Positions 6,350-8,315 of a DNA stretch of 8,315 bases are shown in pieces. The DNA is from CAIOSQ01 sp044359885 (lineage in GTDB: Bacteria; Pseudomonadota; Alphaproteobacteria; CACIAM-22H2): assembly GCA_044359885.1 (NCBI GenBank), contig JBIKLI010000191.1, positions 1-8,315 of the forward strand. The letters run 5' to 3'. The notes under the pieces were generated by a model. The model did no database searches. It saw only the letters and a program-made list of their open reading frames with translations, and was not told the origin of the DNA. The position numbers and the translations under genes were made by a program. Within the stretch, counting starts at the first letter, position 1. Each line of letters opens with the position of its first letter.

Positions 6350-7640
6350 CCGCTTCTCCCGTTCGTCCGTCCTGCGCGAGGTTCCCGACGGCCGCGCGGC
6401 GCCGGGGCTGCGCGCGCCGGCCGGTTTCGATCCAGGCCAGCTGATCGCCGCGGATTGCCCCGTCTGCCAGTACACGCGCGCGGCGCCGCTCTTCGACGGC
6501 GGCCGCCAGCCGCTGGCCACGCTGGGCTGGCCGCGATCGCGCGCCGCGGCGCGGCGCATGCAGCGTCACCCGCTCGACTTCGTGCGCTGCCCGCGCTGCA
6601 CCCATGTGTGGAACCGGTCCTTCACCTACGACGCGATCCCGTATCGCCGGAACCCGAACCGGATGTTCAACAAGGGCGCGATCTGGCAGGGCCATCTGCG
6701 CGCGACGCGCGACCTTGCCCTGTCGATGCTGCCGCCCGACCCGGTCGTCGTCGACATCGGCTGCGGGGACGGCCATTTCGTGCGCGGGCTTGCCGAGGCG
6801 CGCGGCGGACGCGGGCGGTTTCTCGGCTTCGATCCGAACGGCGGCGCGCGCGACGGCGGCGGCGCGCAGTTCCAGGCGCGCTATTTCGAGCCGGAGCGGG
6901 ACATGCCCGCGCTGGGTCCCGACCTGCTGGTGATGCGCCACGTCCTCGAGCATCTGACCGATCCCGCCGCCTTCGTCGACCGGCTGGCCTGGGGCGCGGC
7001 GGCGCTGGGCAAGCCCGTGCTGCTCTTCGCCGAGATGCCGTGCATCGACCGGGTCTTCGCCACCGGTCGCCTGGTCGATTTCTTCTACGAGCACCCGTCG
7101 CAGTTCACCACGCGATCCTTCCGCACGCTTCTCGCGCGGGCGGGCGAGATCCGGCATTTCGCCCATGGCTACGACGGCGAAGTCGTGTTCGGCGTCGTCG
7201 AGCTCGACGTGCCAGCGGCCTTCGGCGGCGTCGCCGCCGAGGCCGGCCGGTTCCGGGCGCGCGCCGACACCGCCAGGCGGCGGATCGCGGCGCAGCTCGA
7301 CGCGCTGGCCGCCGCCGACGCGCGGGTGGCGATCTGGGGCGGCACCGGCAAGGCCGCCGCCTTCGTGCATTTCTTCGGCGCCGACGCCGAGCGGTTCCCG
7401 CTGGTGGTCGACTCCGATCCCGACAAGGTCGGGACCTTCGTGCCGAAGACCGGCCAGCGCATCGTCCATCGCGACGCCCTCAAGGGCGCCGCGATCGATG
7501 TCGTCGTCGTTCCGCCGCAATGGCGCGCGAAGGACATCGTCGAAGAGATGCGACGCGAGGGCATCGTCGCGGGCCGGGTGCTGATCGAGCATGACGGCCG
7601 GCTGATCGACTTCTTCGCCGATCCGCACCCCTATCGCTGA
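6342..7640 (+). CDS. Class I SAM methyltransferase of the sugar C-methyltransferase type (zinc-binding, SAM and C-terminal domains)
   Basis: This is a complete 432-residue protein with the three-part layout of NDP-sugar C-methyltransferases. An N-terminal zinc-binding module has Cys39-x2-Cys42 and Cys83-x2-Cys86. The SAM domain follows, with VVVDIGCGDGHF (135-146), GFDPN (162-166) and MRHVLEHLTDP (198-208). The C-terminal domain, about 310-432, contains VAIWGGTGKAAAF (329-341) and VVDSDPDKVGTFVPKTG (355-371), matching the second Rossmann-like domain of this family. Characterised relatives methylate a keto-sugar carbon of dTDP-sugars; the target here is inferred to be a nucleotide sugar or glycan precursor. 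The active-site region reads DFFYEHPSQF (246-255), keeping Glu250 and His251 but with Phe248 where I expect Tyr. The ATG at 6342 lies inside the last codons of the glycosyltransferase gene (8-base overlap), with TGGAGG 10 bases upstream, so translation of the two is probably coupled. That supports a shared job: modifying and transferring the same sugar. Confidence 0.9.
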   Translation: MRDRFSRSSVLREVPDGRAAPGLRAPAGFDPGQLIAADCPVCQYTRAAPLFDGGRQPLATLGWPRSRAAARRMQRHPLDFVRCPRCTHVWNRSFTYDAIPYRRNPNRMFNKGAIWQGHLRATRDLALSMLPPDPVVVDIGCGDGHFVRGLAEARGGRGRFLGFDPNGGARDGGGAQFQARYFEPERDMPALGPDLLVMRHVLEHLTDPAAFVDRLAWGAAALGKPVLLFAEMPCIDRVFATGRLVDFFYEHPSQFTTRSFRTLLARAGEIRHFAHGYDGEVVFGVVELDVPAAFGGVAAEAGRFRARADTARRRIAAQLDALAAADARVAIWGGTGKAAAFVHFFGADAERFPLVVDSDPDKVGTFVPKTGQRIVHRDALKGAAIDVVVVPPQWRAKDIVEEMRREGIVAGRVLIEHDGRLIDFFADPHPYR

Positions 7641-7646
7641 GCCGTC

Positions 7647-7677
7647 CCGGGCGGGCCCGGTACCGCGCGCCGCGCGG
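7647..7677 (+). terminator. Two tandem GC hairpins in the 88-base gap after the methyltransferase; possible termination region
   Basis: CCGGGC (7647-7652) pairs with GCCCGG (7655-7660), and CCGCGCG (7663-7669) pairs with CGCGCGG (7671-7677). They begin 6 bases after the stop codon. The spacers are only 2 and 1 bases, so the real stems would be shorter with opened loops. No T-tract follows (the next bases are CCCGGCTACATT), so intrinsic termination is uncertain. The rest of the gap up to 7728 holds only a weak -10-like TACATT at 7684-7689 without a matching -35. Confidence 0.3.
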
Positions 7678-7728
7678 CCCGGCTACATTCGTCCCCGGCG
7701 CCGCATGCCGGCGCCCATGGATTGGCGG

Positions 7729-8315
7729 ATGACAGAGGCGCGCCTGACGACGATTGCGATATCCGCGAAGGCGAGGCTGGACGCGGCACGGGCGCTGTTC
7801 GCCGCCGGCGACCATGCCGCGGCCGCGGCGGCGGCACGCGCCCTGATCGATGCGGCGCCGCGCGATGGCGGCGCCTGGAAGCTCTATGCGGTCAGCCTCG
7901 GCATGCGCGAAGGCGCGAGCGCGGACGCGCTGGCGGCGGCGCGGCGGGCGGCCGAATTGTCGCCGGACGACCTGGAGGCGCATCGCAATCTCGCCGCGCT
8001 GCAGCTGCGCGCCGGCGATCGCGAAGGGGCCGCGGACAGCCTGGCGGCGGCGTCGCGGATGGCGCCGCGACACTGGCTGACGCATCGGCAGCTCGGCGCC
8101 GTGCTGCGCGACCTGGGCCGTCTGGACGCGGCCGAGGCGAGCTATCGCGCGGCGCTGGCCTTGGCACCGGAGGATGCCGAGTGTCATCACGGCCTCGGCC
8201 TGGTCCTGCAGCTGCGCGACCAGCCGGTGGCGGCGGCGGCGTGCTACCGCGCCGCGATCCGCCTCGCCCCGCAGCGGCCGGCCCCGTACAGGAATCTCGG
8301 CGCCGCGCTGGAGCA
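7729..8315 (+). CDS. TPR-repeat protein, N-terminal part (runs off the right edge)
   Basis: The first 195 residues are present. Five TPR-like units are visible at about 13-47, 49-83, 84-117, 118-151 and 152-185, and a sixth has begun. The last complete ones are clear, for example THRQLGAVLRDLG followed by ASYRAALALAPEDAE. They resemble the TPRs of the glycosyltransferase upstream (AHRDLGSVLREQG, ASYRAAI). The catalytic part, if any, is beyond the window; TPR-GT41, TPR-sulfotransferase and TPR-methyltransferase fusions are all possible. There is no signal peptide or membrane segment in this part. The start is uncertain: in-frame ATGs are at 7705, 7717 and 7729. I prefer 7729 because GGA (7719-7721) lies 7 bases before it and the other two have no Shine-Dalgarno. 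It follows the methyltransferase after 88 bases, so it may be in the same transcript or have its own promoter. Confidence 0.83.
   Translation, partial: MTEARLTTIAISAKARLDAARALFAAGDHAAAAAAARALIDAAPRDGGAWKLYAVSLGMREGASADALAAARRAAELSPDDLEAHRNLAALQLRAGDREGAADSLAAASRMAPRHWLTHRQLGAVLRDLGRLDAAEASYRAALALAPEDAECHHGLGLVLQLRDQPVAAAACYRAAIRLAPQRPAPYRNLGAALE

Noticed and set aside
4247..6559. 770-codon minus-strand open frame
   Set aside because: Antisense to the TPR-glycosyltransferase. Its apparent repeats mirror the TPR units, and it has no recognisable protein motif.
6066..7628. 520-codon minus-strand open frame
   Set aside because: Antisense to the methyltransferase. The sense strand carries zinc, SAM and C-terminal domain motifs; the antisense carries none.
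7684..7689. TACATT as a -10 promoter box for the last TPR gene
   Set aside because: No -35-like element lies 16-18 bases upstream; that position is within the GC hairpin. It cannot be supported from sequence alone.

Overview
The window is very GC-rich with strong G/C bias at third codon positions, which opens long antisense frames over every real gene. Gene content and the AGGAG/GGAG ribosome binding sites fit an alphaproteobacterium, possibly of the Rhodospirillales type. That placement is inference from style and gene families; no rRNA or other taxonomic marker is present.

Layout, left to right. (1) Bases 1-382, minus: the N-terminal part of an FkbM-family methyltransferase that runs off the left edge. 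(2) Bases 474-1976, minus: a complete two-module 3-hydroxyacyl-CoA dehydrogenase of the PaaH/PaaC architecture. (3) Bases 1997-3805, minus: a complete gamma-glutamyltransferase-family Ntn-hydrolase. Genes 3 and 2 are 20 bases apart and are probably transcribed together, GGT-like gene first; the FkbM gene follows 91 bases further on. (4) Bases 3806-3964: a divergent intergenic region that must carry promoters for both sides. (5) Bases 3965-6349, plus: eight exact 34-residue TPRs fused to a GT41 (OGT/SPINDLY-like) glycosyltransferase domain. (6) Bases 6342-7640, plus: a sugar C-methyltransferase-type enzyme whose start overlaps the stop of the glycosyltransferase gene. (7) Bases 7729-8315, plus: a second TPR protein that runs off the right edge.

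The plus-strand genes and the FkbM gene look like parts of a glycosylation or surface-glycan locus: a TPR-guided glycosyltransferase, a probable nucleotide-sugar methyltransferase, another TPR protein and a second methyltransferase. The GGT-like/dehydrogenase pair is metabolic and sits between them without an obvious link. I see no RNA gene, CRISPR array, insertion sequence, phage gene or recognisable defence system.

The observations most worth a second look are: the GGT-like protein keeps its catalytic Thr but by eye lacks the residues that anchor the glutamyl group; the GT41 domain has a variant sugar-nucleotide motif; and the C-methyltransferase has Phe where the family usually has Tyr in its active-site Tyr-x-Glu-His motif.
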